Shown: positions 11,471-22,794 of the stretch, piece by piece
Numbering within the stretch: position 1 is the first letter of the stretch
Layout: each line of letters starts with the position of its first letter
From: Piliocolobus tephrosceles
Taxonomy: Eukaryota > Chordata > Mammalia > Primates > Cercopithecidae
Assembly (NCBI RefSeq): GCF_002776525.5
Contig: NC_045452.1
Location: forward strand, 24,526,530-24,590,529
Direction: 5' to 3'
Length of the DNA stretch: 64,000 bases
The notes under the pieces: generated by a model
Databases searched by the model: none
Told to the model about the DNA's origin: nothing
What the model saw: the letters and a program-made list of their open reading frames with translations, nothing else
Position numbers and translations under genes: made by a program

Positions 11471-11570
11471 AAGCAAACTGTTTGAGGCATGCATCACTCA
11501 TTACCTATGGTTCTGTCAGGCAACTAATAAATGATACCCACAAGTCAGTTGTGCAGAACAAAAGAGCTCT

Positions 11571-11704
11571 GACTGGGCAGAATAGCTCATGCCTGTAATC
11601 CCAACACTTTGGGAGGTAGAGGCAGGGGGATCACGTGAGCCCAGTAGCTCCTGACAATCCCTGACAACATAGTAAGACTTCATCTGTTAAAAAAAAAAAA
11701 AAAA
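11571..11704 (+). mobile_element. Alu left monomer (FLAM-like)
   Basis: A single monomer followed by an A-tail of about 18 bases. Confidence 0.75.
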
Positions 11705-12096
11705 GCTGGGTGTGGTGGCCCACGCCTGTAATCCCAGCACTTTGGGAGGCTTAGGAGGGTGGATCACCTGCTAAAAATACAAAACTTGGCTGGGCACAGT
11801 GGCTCATGCCTGTAATTCCAGCACTTTGGAAGGCCAAGGCAGATAGATCACGAGGTCAGGAGTTCAAGACCAGCCTGGCCAACGTGGTGAAACCCTGTCT
11901 CTACTAAAAATACAAAAATTACCCAGTCCTGGTGGCACATGCCTGTAATCCCAACTACTAGGGAGGCTGAGGCAGGAGAATCACTTGAACCTGGGAGGCG
12001 GAGGTTGTGGTGAGCCGAGATCGCACCAGTGCACTTCAGCCTGGGTGACAGAATGACACTCCATCTCACAAGAAAGAGAGAGAGCGCGAGCAAGCT
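11705..12096 (+). mobile_element. Alu fragment followed by full Alu
   Basis: Fragment 11705-11788 (internally deleted) runs into a full Alu from about 11787 to 12075, with a GAAAGAGA-rich tail to 12096. Confidence 0.82.
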
Positions 12097-12165
12097 AGCT
12101 TGGCGCAGTGGCAGTATTGTAGCCAAGGAGGTTTATCTGAGGCACATTATTGCTAATTGAAAAAA
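12097..12165 (+). pseudogene. U4 snRNA pseudogene, 3'-truncated
   Basis: About 68 bases match the 5' half of U4 snRNA, from its first nucleotides (AGCTT..GCGCAGTGGCAGTAT) through the 5' stem-loop to TTGCTAATTGAAAA, with scattered substitutions, including in the k-turn. It stops where U4 would continue into the central region and is followed by A-rich sequence and an Alu. No snRNA promoter (PSE/DSE) is evident; the left flank is Alu tail. This is a retrotransposed fragment and not expressed U4. Confidence 0.85.
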
Positions 12166-12171
12166 AGCGCC

Positions 12172-12466
12172 AGCCGGGCACGGTGGCTCATGCCTGTAAT
12201 CCCAGCATTTTGGGAGGCCGAGGCGGGCAGATAACGAGGTCAGGAGATCGAGACCATCCTGGCTAACATGGTGAAACCCTGTTTCTAATAAAAATACAAA
12301 AAATTAGCCGGACATGGTGGTGAACACCTGTAGTCCCAGCTGCTGGAGATGCTGAGGCAGGAGAATAGCATGAACCCAGGAGGCAGAGCTTGCAGTGAGC
12401 TGAAATTGCACCACTGCACTGGGTGACAGAGAGAGAATCCGTCTCAAAACGAAAGAAAGAAAAGAA
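12172..12466 (+). mobile_element. Alu downstream of U4 pseudogene
   Basis: AluY-like with GAAA-rich tail; a small deletion removes the CTCCAGCCTG motif. Confidence 0.88.
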
Positions 12467-12619
12467 AGCTAGCTGCACACGGTGGCACATGCCTATAGTT
12501 GCAGCTACTCAGGAGGCTGAAGTGGGATGATGTCTTGAGCCTGGGAGGTTAAGGCTGCTGTGAGCGTGGGCGACAGAGCAAAACCCTGTCTCCACAAAAA
12601 AAAAAAAAAAAAAAAAAAA
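12467..12619 (+). mobile_element. Alu right-monomer fragment
   Basis: CACACGGTGGCACATGCC to an A-tail at 12595-12619. Confidence 0.75.
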
Positions 12620-12909
12620 CCAGACTGGGCACAGTGGCTCACGCCTGTAATCCCAGCACTTTGGGAGGCCCGAGGCGGGCGGATCACCTAAGGTCAGGAG
12701 TTTGAGATCAGCCTGGTCAACATGGTGAAACCCTGTCTGTACTAAAAAATACAAAAAATTAGCTGGGTGTGGTGGCGGGCGCCTGTAATCCTAGCTACTC
12801 GGGAGGCTGACACAGGAGAATTGCTTGAACCGGGGAGGCAGAGGTTGCAGTGAGCCGAGATCGTGCCATTACACTCCAGCCTGGGGGAGAAGAGTGAAAC
12901 TCCATCTCA
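12620..12909 (+). mobile_element. Alu
   Basis: Full length; its tail has expanded to the (AAAAT)n array that follows. Confidence 0.9.
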
Positions 12910-13033
12910 AATAAAATAAAATAAATAAAATAAAATAAAATAAAATAAAATAAAATATAAAATAAAATAAAATAAAATATAAAATAAAATAAAATAAAAT
13001 AAATAAAATAAAATAAAATAAAATAAAATAAAA
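12909..13033 (+). repeat. (AAAAT)n microsatellite abutting an assembly gap
   Basis: Pure AAAAT/AAAT units up to the first N, so the true array length is unknown. Confidence 0.95.
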
Positions 13034-13433
13034 NNNNNNNNNNNNNNNNNNNNNNNNNNNNNNNNNNNNNNNNNNNNNNNNNNNNNNNNNNNNNNNNNNN
13101 NNNNNNNNNNNNNNNNNNNNNNNNNNNNNNNNNNNNNNNNNNNNNNNNNNNNNNNNNNNNNNNNNNNNNNNNNNNNNNNNNNNNNNNNNNNNNNNNNNNN
13201 NNNNNNNNNNNNNNNNNNNNNNNNNNNNNNNNNNNNNNNNNNNNNNNNNNNNNNNNNNNNNNNNNNNNNNNNNNNNNNNNNNNNNNNNNNNNNNNNNNNN
13301 NNNNNNNNNNNNNNNNNNNNNNNNNNNNNNNNNNNNNNNNNNNNNNNNNNNNNNNNNNNNNNNNNNNNNNNNNNNNNNNNNNNNNNNNNNNNNNNNNNNN
13401 NNNNNNNNNNNNNNNNNNNNNNNNNNNNNNNNN
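13034..13433. other. Assembly gap (400 N)
   Basis: Unsequenced; it starts within a microsatellite. Confidence 1.
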
Positions 13434-13871
13434 AATACCCATAAACCAAACAAAAACAAAAGAGCTCTGCTACACGGCAGCCTCTGTGCACCAGTACTAT
13501 GCTGGGAGATGGAAGGATGAGGGAACCAATGTCAGGGACAGGAGGAAGCCGAGGTAGGGTCTAGGCTGTGGGCTGATGGGCTTGTTACCACTTCCTTCAA
13601 CCCACATATTTGCCCTGAGCGGGATGTAGGGCAGGGTTAATGGCCTCATTTCCCAGATGCTGTGAGTGAGGCTCGGAGAAGGGCCTGAGTGGTTAATGGA
13701 CTTGCCAGGCTCTTTCCATGGTTCTGGTTGCAGCCCTCACAAAGAGCATCATGGGAATAAACATGGCAAACAAAATGAGTGCAGAGAGAGCCCTAAAGTA
13801 GGTCCCCAAGGAATCAGCCTCTGGGTGCAGGTCCTCGGTGCAGCTGGCAGCTGGGGCAAATGAAAGAACAC

Positions 13872-14172
13872 AGGTGCCAGGTGTGGTGGCTCATGCCTAT
13901 AATCCTAACACTTTGGGGGGCCGAGGCGGGCAGATCACCTGAGGTCAGGAGTTCGAGACCAGTGTGGCCAATATGGTGAAACCTTGCTTTTACGAAAAAT
14001 ACAAAAATTAGCCGGGCATGGTGGCGGGCGCCTGTAATCCCAGCTACTTGGGAGGCTGAGGCAGGAAAATGGCTTGACCCCTGGAGACGGAGGTTGTAGC
14101 GGGCCAAGATCTTGCCATTGTATTCCAGCCCGGGTGACAAGAGCAAGACTTCGTCTGAAAAAAAAAAAAAAA
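13872..14172 (+). mobile_element. Alu
   Basis: Full length, A-tail at 14157-14172. Confidence 0.9.
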
Positions 14173-14185
14173 GAACACAGGCTCA

Positions 14186-14460
14186 GTCGGGCACGGTGGC
14201 TATAATCCCAGCACTTTGGGAGGCCGAGGCCAGCAGATAACCTGTGGTCAGGAGTTCGAGACCAGCCTGGCCAACATGGTGAAATCCCGTCTCTATTAAA
14301 AATACAAAAATGGTCAGGTGCAGTGGCTCATGCCGGTAGTCCTAGCACTTTGGGAGGCTGAGGCAGGAGAATCACTTGAACCCCAGAGGTGGAGGTTGTA
14401 GTGAGCTGAGATCAAGCCACTGCACTCCAGCCTGGATGACAGAGGGTGACTCTGTCAAGA
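14186..14460 (+). mobile_element. Two fused Alu parts
   Basis: First copy runs to AAAATACAAAAATGG at about 14311, where a second 5' end (GTCAGGTGCAGTGGCTC) begins and continues to the right monomer. Confidence 0.8.
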
Positions 14461-14586
14461 AAAAGAAAGAAAGAAAGAAGGAAAGAGAAAGAGAGAAGGA
14501 AAGGAAGGAAAGAAGGAAGGAAGGGAGGGAGGGAGGGAGGGGGAGAGAGAGAGAGAAAAAAAGAAGAAAGAAAGGAAGAAAGAAAC
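14458..14586 (+). repeat. Purine (GAAA/GGAA/GGGA)n tract
   Basis: About 130 bases of almost pure purine on the plus strand, derived from an Alu tail. Confidence 0.92.
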
Positions 14587-14790
14587 AGGCTCTGGTGTCA
14601 GACAGGCCTGGGTTCCAATCCCAGCCCTTCTACCCTCTATGTGGCCTTGAGTACATCACGTGGCTGGAGTCTCTTTCCCCGTCGGCAGTGTGGAGATAAT
14701 GAGACCTATCCCTTTGGATCTCAGCTCCCTCCCCCATGGAGGGGACAGTGCACAGGGCTGTGTTAAGGCATCCTCACAGTGGAAAACAAA
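14587..14790 (+). repeat. MIR
   Basis: GGTGTCAGACAGGCCTGGGT then TCCAATCCCAGC. Confidence 0.75.
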
Positions 14791-15814
14791 TATTACTTGA
14801 CAGAAATAGAAAGGAACTATAAAGATAAGCACGATGGAAATAATGTAATTCAATTCTAGCCACATCCCAGTCTGTTGCTGGCCAGAGGCCTAAGCCTGGG
14901 TCTTCTCTTCCCTGGGTCTAAAGGCTGGAAAGAGACTTGTAAAGGCAAGAATTTTCGAGGCCCAGCCCCAGGCCATTGCTTGGTGAACTCGGAAGTCCCT
15001 GACGCAGGGGCTGCTGGGCTTGCAGCCTGAGGGCTCCTCGGCCCCCAGCAGCTCAGGCACGTCACCCCCGAGGTACATCCATCTGGGTAGATTAGTTCCT
15101 CGTCACTGTGGGTTCTTGGCCAGTTTCTTGGAATCTGGTTAGCAGAAAGCCAGCCCTGTGGCCAGCTAATGCTGAGAATGCTGGCACAGAGGACCCAATC
15201 ACAGCGTCCCTGTCCCCCAGAGCCCTGACATGTCTGAACACCCTCCCTCTGCCCTCGCAGAAGCCATTCACTGTTCACTCACCACGCCCTGCACAGAGAC
15301 TGCCCTGGAGACCATTCAGAGCCTGCCCTCAGGGAGCTGAAGATCCTGGGACTCAGGCCCAGAAGCAGTGATGATAGGACAGACGAGCAGTGGGGGCAAC
15401 AAGAAGGGAGCACCCCGTGAGGCCACTGGGCCAGGTTCAGAGAGAAGACGGCATCCAAGGAGGAGTTCTGGAGATGGAAGAGGCGAGGAGGGCATGGCTG
15501 GGTCCTGCCGGCTGAGACGCCAGCAAGGTTGGGGTGCTAGGCCGTCCAGGGCTAGAGCCGGCATGGGTGGGAGAGACGAGCCAAAGATGGCAGGCACCTG
15601 GGTGGTGGTCTGCCCAGGCCTGGGTGGGCGTGGAGGAGGTGTAGGTAGAGAAGGCTGTGAGCTTGGCTCTGAGAGGCAGGAGGGGGCCGTGGGGCCCTGA
15701 GAGAAGACATCCAGGCTGGCCAGGCCAGAGGTCTCTCTGCAGAGCTCTGACCACAGCCTCCTTAGGCAGCGGCAGCCCTGATCGCCTTGCTTCAAGAGCG
15801 GCCAGAGGCCACCA

Positions 15815-15828
15815 GCGCCCTCAAGTGG
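15815..15828 (-). promoter_or_regulatory. Candidate CTCF binding site (reverse orientation)
   Basis: GCGCCCTCAAGTGG resembles the reverse-complement core GCGCCCTCTAGTGG in unique DNA. It is weaker than the site at 24632. Confidence 0.35.
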
Positions 15829-15982
15829 TTAATTTAAGAATGACTGAAAACACTCAAAAAGGAGAAGAGCTGCAGTTCCTACTTCCTGGATGGGGAGCTG
15901 AAGTCACCTTGCCAAGCAGCCTCTGGTAACTTCACTGGAACCTGGCCTCCAGCCCTTACCTGCTCCAGGACCTCGGGATTTA

Positions 15983-16262
15983 GGCCAGGTGCAGCAATTT
16001 GGGAGGCGGAGGTGTGAGGATCGCATGAGCTCAGGAGTTCGAGTCCAGCCTGGGCAACATAGCGAGACCCCCATCTCAACAAAAATTCAAGAAAAATTAG
16101 CCAGGCGTGATGTCGCATGCCTGTACTCAGCTACTTGTGAGGCTGAGGCAAGAGGATCTCTTGAGCCCAGGAGTTGGAGGCTTCAGGGAGCTGTGATCTC
16201 ACCACTGCACTCCAGCCTGGGCAACAGAGCAAGACCCTGTTTCGAAAAATAATAATAATAAA
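15983..16262 (+). mobile_element. Alu (old), (AATA)n tail
   Basis: Small 5' deletion (AGGTGCAGCAATTTGGGAGG). Confidence 0.85.
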
Positions 16263-16398
16263 ATAAAATGGGGTTCAATCCTAGAAGGACCACAGATGAT
16301 TGTAGGTGCCTCCCCATCCCCTACACCATTTGTTTTTCACTGGCGTAGCCAACTGGTGACAGGATGACACAGCCACACAGTGACCTATATGATCTCAG

Positions 16399-16682
16399 AA
16401 GCTGGGTGCAGTGGCTCGCGCCTGTAATCTCAGCTTTAGGAGGGCTAGGTGGGAGGATCACTTGAGCCCAGGAGTTTGAGACCAGACTGGGCAATCTAGA
16501 CCCCATGTCTAAACATAAAAAAGTAGCCAGACATGGTGGCACACACTTTTGGTCCCAGCTACTGAGGCAGGAGGATCCGTTGAGCCCAGAAGGCAGAGGC
16601 TGCAGTGAGCCATGATTGCACCAATGTTCTCAGCCTGGGTGACGCAGTAAGACCCTGTTTCAAAAAAGACAAAAAACAAAAC
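16399..16682 (+). mobile_element. Alu (old)
   Basis: GCTGGGTGCAGTGGCTCG start to A-rich tail. Confidence 0.87.
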
Positions 16683-16854
16683 CCCCAAACAAAGTTAAAC
16701 GATAAATTAAGTTCCTCGCAAAGTTAGTTTGGCCTACACCCAGGAATGAACAATGACACCTTGGAGGTTAGAGGCAAGATGGAGTTGGTTAGGTCAGATC
16801 TCTTTCTCTGTTATAATTTTCTCACCGTTACAATTTTTGCAAAAGCGGTTTCAT

Positions 16855-17178
16855 TTTCTTTTCTTTTTTTCTTTTTGTTTTCCTTTTTTTTTTTTGAGAT
16901 GGGGTTTTGCTCTTGTTGCCCAGGCTGGAGCGAAATGATGTGATCTTGGCTCACTGCAACCTCTACCTCCCGGGTTCAAGCGATTTTCCTGCCTCAGCCT
17001 CCCAAGTAACTGGGATTACAGTCATGTGCCACCATGCCCAGCTAATTTTTGTATTTTTAGTAGAGATGGGGTTTCACCATGTTGTCCAGGCTGGTCTCGA
17101 ACTCCTGACCTCAGGTGATCTGCCCACCTAGGCCTCCCAAAGTGCTGGGATTACAGGTGTGAGCCACCTCATCCAGCC
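16855..17178 (-). mobile_element. Alu
   Basis: T-rich tail 16855-16894; ends CTCATCCAGCC. Confidence 0.9.
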
Positions 17179-17309
17179 TTTATTTATTTTTTGTAGAGAC
17201 AGTCTCACTATTTTGCCCAGGCTGGTCTTGAACTCCTGGCCTCAAGCAATCCTCTTGCCGTGGCCTCCCAAAGTGCTGGGATTACAAGTATGAGCCACTG
17301 CACCCAGCC
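17179..17309 (-). mobile_element. Alu left-monomer fragment
   Basis: TTTGTAGAGACAGTCTCACT to CACTGCACCCAGCC. Confidence 0.82.
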
Positions 17310-17488
17310 AAGCCATATGGTTTCTGTTGAAACTACTCAGTTCTGCTAAACAAAACCAAACAGTTGTAGACCAAATGTAAACAAATGAACTTGGCTGTGT
17401 TCTGTCTGAACTGCCCTCATAAGTCACAAATGGGTAAATATGTCAAAAGACAAAATTTCAACAAAAATTAGTTTGAAGAGCTAATTGA

Positions 17489-17606
17489 CTTTTTTTTTTT
17501 TTAAGAGAGAGAGAGATGGGGTCTTGCTATGTTGCCCAGGCTGGGGTGCAGTGGCTGTTCATAGGTATGATCATAGCACATGACAACCCTGAACTCCTGA
17601 GCTCAG
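17489..17606 (-). mobile_element. Alu fragment (old, right end)
   Basis: Poly-T then GATGGGGTCTTGCTATGTTG; truncated at GAGCTCAGG. Confidence 0.78.
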
Positions 17607-17779
17607 GTAAACTGGGCCCCTTCTGGTTGGTTGCTGTGAATCTTCTATTTTTTGGACAACTGGCCCATTTCAAAGTTCGGCTTGATTGTGTGGCACCTAG
17701 CACGAGTGATTCAATTCTAGTTTGGTCTGGTCTGTTGGGGCCTAGGGCAAGAGCTCTGTCCAAAATAATGGCCAGTTTG

Positions 17780-18076
17780 GGCTGGGCACAGTGGCTCATG
17801 CCTGTAATCCCAGCACTTTGGGAAGCTAAGGCAGGTGGATCACCTGAGGTCATGAGTTCGAGACCAGCCTGACCAAAATGGCGAAACTCTGGTTTCTACT
17901 AAAAATACAAAAAATTAGCCGGGCATGGTGGTGGGTGCCTGTAGTCCCAGCTAATCGAGTGGCTGAGGCAGGGAAATCGCCTGAACCCGGGAGGCGGAGG
18001 TTGCAGTGAGCTAAGATCACACCACTGCACCCCAGCCTGAACCAAACATCGAGACTCCATCTCAAAAAAAAAAAAT
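17780..18076 (+). mobile_element. Alu with target duplication
   Basis: AATGGCCAGTTT on the left and ATGGCCAATT on the right flank a full-length copy. Confidence 0.88.
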
Positions 18077-18285
18077 TATGGCCAATTGAACTTGACATAC
18101 AGGTCATTGATGGGTCAATATTAACTCCTGATTGTGCTTTTCTGGAGAATATCTTTGTAGGAAATGTTTGGGGTTGATGTTGCAACTTCAGTTCACATGG
18201 TTCCCAGGGGGGAAAAGTTCTTTGTACTTCAGGAAATTGATTGAAACAAAAAAGATTATGAGGGGAGGAGGGAGTCTCCTCTGCG

Positions 18286-18420
18286 CCCCTCTGCAGGGGT
18301 GCGTGTTCCACCCATGAACGGTATCTGCTCCCCTCTGCAGGGGTGCGTGTTCCGCCCATGAACGGTAGCACGCCCATGAACCTCTGCAGGGGTGTGTGTT
18401 CCGCCCATGAACGGTAGCAT
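18286..18420 (+). repeat. Minisatellite, three units of 44-49 bp
   Basis: Units contain CCTCTGCAGGGGTGCGTGTT and CCGCCCATGAACGGTA; they start near 18286, 18330 and 18379. The third has an extra GCCCATGAAC. Confidence 0.88.
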
Positions 18421-18721
18421 GCCAGGCCATTTGCCTGTGAGGAAGGCCTCTCGGCCTTACCCTGTAAGGAAGGTCAGATGGAAACGACCAGTCTGCTTTT
18501 CGTTCCTTACTTCTGCTTTCTTCAGCCCTTGCGCTCCCTCACCTCCCTGTACTGGGCAGGCTCTCTAGACCGCATCACCGCCCTGTCCTTCTTTTAGCCA
18601 CCTCCTATCTCATTTTACTATTAGAGTTAGAGCCTCACTTGTTTAACTTGATTTGGTGAACACTCCAGCTATTTCCTGTGTGGCTTTGAAGGAAATAAAA
18701 ATAGTTTACCCCAAAATATAT

Positions 18722-19020
18722 TTCTTTCTTTTTTTTTTTTTGAGACATCATCTTGCTCTGTCGCCTAGGTTGGAGTGCAGTGGCGCGATCTCGGCTCACG
18801 CAAGCTCCATCTCCCAGGTTCATGCCATTCTCCGTCCTCAGCCTCCCGAGTAGCTGGGACTACAGGTGCCCGCCACCATGCCTGGCTAATTTCTTGTATT
18901 TTTACTAGAGACGGGGTTTCACTGCCTTAGCCAGGATGGTCTCCATCTCCTGATCTCGTGATCCACCCGCCTGGGTCTCCCAAAGTGCTGGGATTACAGG
19001 CGTGAACCACCGCGCCCAGT
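18722..19020 (-). mobile_element. Alu
   Basis: AluY-like; poly-T at 18729-18740. Confidence 0.9.
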
Positions 19021-19027
19021 CTCTTTT

Positions 19028-19311
19028 AGTTTTTTTTTTTTTTTTGAGGCAGGGTCTTGCCCTGTTGTCCAAGCTGGAGTACAGTGGTGTGATCACAGCT
19101 CACTGCAGCCTTGACCTCGTAGGCTCAAGCGGGCCTCCCCTCAGGAGCAGGGGGGAGTACAGGTGCATGCCACCACTCTGAGCCAATTTTAAAATTTTTT
19201 GTAGACACAGGGTCTCGTCACGTTACCCACTCTGGTCTCAAACTCTAGGGTTCAAGTGATCCCTCCGCCTCCCAAAGTGCTGGGATTACAGTTGTGAACC
19301 ACTGCGCCCGG
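19028..19311 (-). mobile_element. Alu (old, J-like)
   Basis: GAGGCAGGGTCTTGCCCTGT to CACTGCGCCCGGC. Confidence 0.87.
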
Positions 19312-19703
19312 CTGGGGCTGTCATTTAACTCTGCCTAGACCATAGCAGAACGCAGGAGGTGAGACCCCCCGTGGTCAAAGCTGCCTGAGTGCCCCCTTAG
19401 CCAGTCCCAACTCCTAGAAGCCGTCAAGGGGGTCTGTGTGATCTAAAGATCATTGTTCTTTATTTTTATTTATTTTTCTTTTTTTCTACCGGCATCCCAT
19501 TGTTCTTTAAAAGAAAAAACAAGTTTATTAATCTTGCAGGCAGCCTGCCAGGGTTGTGGGGGATGGTTAGGACAGGAAGACAATGAATTATTAGTGACTA
19601 CCGCTTATGGAAATGACTGCTGGCATGCAACCATGTGAAGAGGAGGAAAAGGTTGGAGAGAGAGGAAAATATCTTAGCAAAAGTCAGGCCCCTGCCATAA
19701 TTC

Positions 19704-19991
19704 TTTTTTTGGGGGAGCGGGGGTCACCCAGGCTGGAGTGCGGTGGCATAATCTCTGCTCACTGCAACCTCCGCCTCCTGGGCTCAAGCGATTCTCTTGC
19801 CTCAGCCTCCCAAGTAGCTGGAATTACAGGCATGCGCCACCACACCACGCCTGCGTCATTTTGGTATTTTTAGTATAGACGGGGTTTCGCCATGTTGGCT
19901 AGGCTGGTCTTGAACTCCTGACCTCAGGTGATCTGCCTGGCTTGGTCTCCCAAAGTGCTGGGATTACAGGAGTGAGCCACCACAGCCGGCC
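19704..19991 (-). mobile_element. Alu
   Basis: Tail reduced to TTTTTTTGGGGG; the GAGACGGAGTC segment is missing. Confidence 0.87.
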
Positions 19992-20279
19992 CCCTTTCCT
20001 CATTTTAATGCTAAAAATCATTTCCAGGGGTAGACATTTAAAATGCTAAAGCTATACATGATGTATGAAGAAGTATGTTGAACCACCATGCAAGAGCTAG
20101 ACAAACCCTTCCCATATATGCCCTGACATAACCCTTCCTATAGAAAGACACTATAAGCCAGAACTATCTGAGGCAGGTTTCAGTCAATTTAGAAAGTTTA
20201 TTTTACAAAGGTTAAGGACTCGTGCCTGAGCTTCAGTATTTCAAGGGGAAAGGGTGGATATTGGGGGAAGAGGAAGACA

Positions 20280-20610
20280 TTTTATTTTATTTTATTTTAT
20301 TTATTTTTGAGACAGAGTTTCACTCTCGTTGCCCAGGCTGGAGTGCAATGGTGCGATCTCGGCTCACCACAACCTCCGCCTCCCAGGTACAAGCGATTCT
20401 CCTGCCTCAGCCTCCCTAGTAGCTGGGATTACAGGCATGTGCCACCATGCCCAGCTAATTTTGTAGTTTTTTTTTTTTTTTTTTTTTTTTAGTAGAGACA
20501 GGGTTTCTCCATGGTAGTCAGGCTGGTCTTGAACTCCCGACCTCAGGTGATCCACACACCTCAGCCTCCCAAAGTGCTGGGATTACAGGTATGAGCCACC
20601 GCGCCCAGTC
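20280..20610 (-). mobile_element. Alu with (TTTTA)n tail and internal poly-T
   Basis: The middle A-rich linker has grown to 24 T at 20467-20490. Confidence 0.9.
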
Positions 20611-21038
20611 ATAAGAGGAAGAAATTTTAAAAGTGTGTGGGTAGATAAGAAACAAATAGTTGCATCCTTTTGAGTCTTTGATCAGCCTTTCACTGAATAC
20701 ACAATTTCCATGTGGGAGTGGGGTAGAGGAGTAGTCACTTACGCCTTAGTCTGGCTCAGTGAATCTGCATTTTACATTAGATATAGCATAAACAATAGGG
20801 CAGAGGAGTCAATCAGATATGCATTTGTCTCAGGTGAGCAGAGGTGTGACTGAGTTCTGTCCTTTGTCCCACACCTGTGAAGACAAGCTATCAATTTACA
20901 TCGCCAGGGTGGAATTCAATAAAATTATTTTAAGGTGAAGATCTTGGGGACCCCAAGGAATTTCCTTGTGGGTAAATCGTGAGAGAGGTATGTAGATTTT
21001 TTTTTTTTTTAATATCTGTAGTTATTTAAGAATAAAAT

Positions 21039-21350
21039 GGGCAGGGCACGGTGGCTCATGCCTATAATCCCAGCACTTTGGGAGGCTGAGGCTGGAGGAT
21101 CATGAGGTCAGGAGTTTGAGACCAGCCTGGCCAATAGGGTGAAACCCCGTCTCTGCTAAAAATACAAAAATTAGCCAGGCGTGATGGGGCACGCCTGTAG
21201 TCCCGGCTACTCTGGAGGCTGAGGCAAAACAATTGCTTGAAACCAGGAGGTGGAGGTTGCAGTGAGCCGAGATCGCGCCACTGCACTCCAGCCTGGGTGA
21301 CAGAGAGAGACTCCGTCTCATAAAACAAAAACAAACCACAAAAACAAGCA
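21039..21350 (+). mobile_element. Alu with target duplication
   Basis: AGAATAAAATGG occurs on both sides (about 21030 and 21350). Confidence 0.88.
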
Positions 21351-21444
21351 GAATAAAATGGGGGCAGGTTTGCCTGATGCTGCTCCTAGCTTGGCTTTTC
21401 CCTTTGGCTTAGTGATTTTAAGGGTCCTGAGATTTATTATCCTT

Positions 21445-21752
21445 TCTTTCTTATTTTATTTTATTTTTTGAGATGGAGTCTTGTTCTGTCACGTAGGCTG
21501 GAGTGCAATGGCGTGATCTCTGCTGTCTGCAACTGCTGCCTCCTGGGTTCAAGTGATTCACCTGCCTCAGCCTCCTGAGTAGCTGGGATTACAAGTGTGC
21601 GTCACCATGCCTGGCTAATTTTTTGTATTTTTAGCAGAGACAGGGTTTCCCCATGTTGGCCAAGCTGGTCTCAAACTCCTGACCTCAGGTGATCTGCCTG
21701 TCTCAGCTTCCCAAAGTGCTGGGATTACAGGCGTGAGCCACCACGCCTGGCC
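21445..21752 (-). mobile_element. Alu
   Basis: TTTTATTTTATTTTTTGAGA tail end to CACGCCTGGCC. Confidence 0.9.
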
Positions 21753-21779
21753 CTATTCTCCTTTCACAACCCTATAAAA

Positions 21780-22614
21780 CAGGGGTCCTCAAACCCCAGG
21801 CCATGGACTGATACTGGTTTACGGCCTTTAGGAACTGGATCACACAGCAAGAGGTGAGTGGCGGGCGAGTGAGCAAAGCTTCATCTGTATGTATAGCCAC
21901 TTCCCATCGCTTGCATTACCGCCTGAGCTTGCCTCCTGTCGGATCAGCGGCAGCATTAGATTCTCATAGGAGAATCCTATGGTGAACCCTATTGTGAATG
22001 GTGCATGTGAGAGATCTAGGTTCCACACTGTTTATGAGAATCTAATGCCTGATCATCTGTCACTGTTTTCCATCACCCCCAAATGGGACCGTCTAGTTGC
22101 AGGAAAACAAGCTCAGGCTCCCACCGATTCTACATCATGGCCAGTTGTATAATTATTTCATTATATATTACAATGTAATAATAATAGAAATAAAGTGTAA
22201 ATAAATGTCATGTGCTTGAATCATCCTGAAACCCCCCCCTCACCCGCCCCCCCCATCCATGGAAACATTGTCTTCCATAAAACTGGTCCCTGGGCCGGGC
22301 GCGGTGGCTCAAGCCTGTAATCCCAGCACTGTGGGAGGCCGAGACGGGCGGATCACGAGGTCAGGAGATCGAGGCCATCCTGGCTAACACGGTGAAACCC
22401 CGTCTCTACTAAAAAATACAAAAAGCTAGCCGGGCGAGGTGGCCGGCGCCCGTAGTCCCAGCTACTCGGGAGGCTGAGGTAGGAGAATGGCATGAACCCG
22501 GGAGGCAGAGCTCGTAGTGAGCTGAGATCCGGCCACTGCACTCCACCCCCAGGCGACAGAGCGAGACTCCGTCTCAAAAAAAAAAAAAAAAAAAAAAACT
22601 GGTCCCTGGTGCCG
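21780..22614 (+). mobile_element. MER1-type (hAT-Charlie) DNA transposon split by AluYR
   Basis: Begins with the terminal inverted repeat CAGGGGTCCTCAAACCCC and carries the MER1 interior, including AGGAACTGGATCACACAGCA and the central AT-rich segment. The 3' end ACTGGTCCCTGGTGCC is split by the AluYR at 22293-22598 and lacks its final inverted repeat. Confidence 0.8.
22293..22598 (+). mobile_element. AluYR-type insertion in MER1 element
   Basis: Full length with an A-tail. Target duplication of about 13 bases (AAACTGGTCCCTG) on both sides. It has the GAGATCCGGCCACTGC variant of Old World monkey Alus. Confidence 0.88.
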
Positions 22615-22792
22615 GCTGCTATAAAACTAACCCACACACTACCCCTGGGGAGCAGCCCGTTCCTTTTCCTGTCTCAGTGCTGGCTCCCTTGTGCACAAGC
22701 TAAAATAAACTTGCTTTTTGCTGCTGTGTCTGGTGATCTCTCTTGATTTCTATCCTGAAAGATTACAAGAACCCAGGGTGCTGGTAACACTT
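22615..22792 (+). repeat. LTR 3' fragment (ERV1-like)
   Basis: Contains AATAAACTTGC and ends GGTGCTGGTAACA, as an LTR R/U5 end would. It abuts the MER1-type element. The family is not identified. Confidence 0.4.
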
Positions 22793-22794
22793 CT

